Part shown: positions 63,948 through 64,000 of the stretch, in pieces
How the letters are laid out: each line of letters starts with the position of its first letter
Position numbering within the stretch: the stretch's first letter is position 1
Assembly: GCA_963662155.1 (NCBI GenBank)
Contig: OY759268.1
Location: 11,129,935 to 11,193,934, forward strand
Source of the DNA: Lamellibrachia columna
Taxonomy: Eukaryota; Annelida; Polychaeta; Sabellida; Siboglinidae
Reading direction: 5' to 3'
DNA: 64,000 bases
Notes under the pieces: model-generated
What the model was told of the DNA's origin: nothing
Database searches by the model: none
What the model saw: only the letters and a program-made list of their open reading frames with translations
Translations under genes and position numbers: made by a program

Positions 63948-64000
<53 letters not shown>
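63721..64000. other. end of window, start of another (TA)n
   Basis: Contains three near-repeats of 'gagcttgaactgaccctgc' / 'gagtttgaacaggtcctgct' near 63745-63800, then AT-rich sequence running into (TA)n from about 63955. Confidence 0.5.

Overview
This window reads as nuclear DNA from a multicellular animal. The evidence is spliced genes with GT-AG introns, a kelch-type BTB gene, a secreted YWTD/EGF (LDL-receptor-related) gene, CR1-like and RTE-like non-LTR retrotransposons, hAT DNA transposons, a tRNA-derived SINE, and very long (TA)n, (CA)n and minisatellite arrays. A marine invertebrate seems most likely from the repeat content, but I cannot fix the phylum. There are no bacterial-style operons, phage genes or CRISPR arrays.

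Layout. 0-2.4 kb: the 3' end of a decayed non-LTR element and a cluster of small non-autonomous repeats. 4.7-6.9 kb: a 2.2 kb hAT element with TIRs, a near-perfect 8 bp target duplication and a relic BED-finger exon. 7.7-10.6 kb: an apparently intact two-exon BTB-BACK-kelch gene (601 aa, + strand). Its intron is largely a 64 bp tandem repeat that copies its own 3' splice site and the start of exon 2 about fifteen times. 11.4-23.2 kb: copy A of a large direct duplication, holding minisatellites of 30, 55 and 39 bp, dispersed repeats, and the 3' exons of the YWTD gene on the - strand. 23.9-27.3 kb: a nearly full-length CR1-like LINE whose reverse transcriptase core is replaced by a microsatellite. 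27.5-38.2 kb: the 5' half of YWTD gene A (- strand), from a TATA box and signal-peptide exon at about 38.1 kb down through EGF and propeller exons. Its first intron is filled by a degenerate 12 bp minisatellite. 38.4-47.3 kb: retroelement debris, including an endonuclease fragment, an RTE-like LINE lacking its RT core, and a Ty3-type RNase H relic. 47.5-52.7 kb: extra copies of the dispersed repeat unit and a second, clean 1,256 bp hAT element. 52.7-63.1 kb: copy B of the duplication, with three clearly coding paralogous exons of a second YWTD gene. The upstream exons of that gene should lie beyond the right edge.

The two real protein genes are the kelch-like gene and the YWTD/EGF gene A, plus the partial paralogue B. 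The YWTD model rests on matching intron phases across exons 4-7 and across exons 1-2, and on protein-level similarity between A and B. The link from exon 2 to exon 3, and everything after exon 7, is uncertain. Most long open frames elsewhere are tandem repeats that lack stop codons in several frames, and are not proposed as genes.
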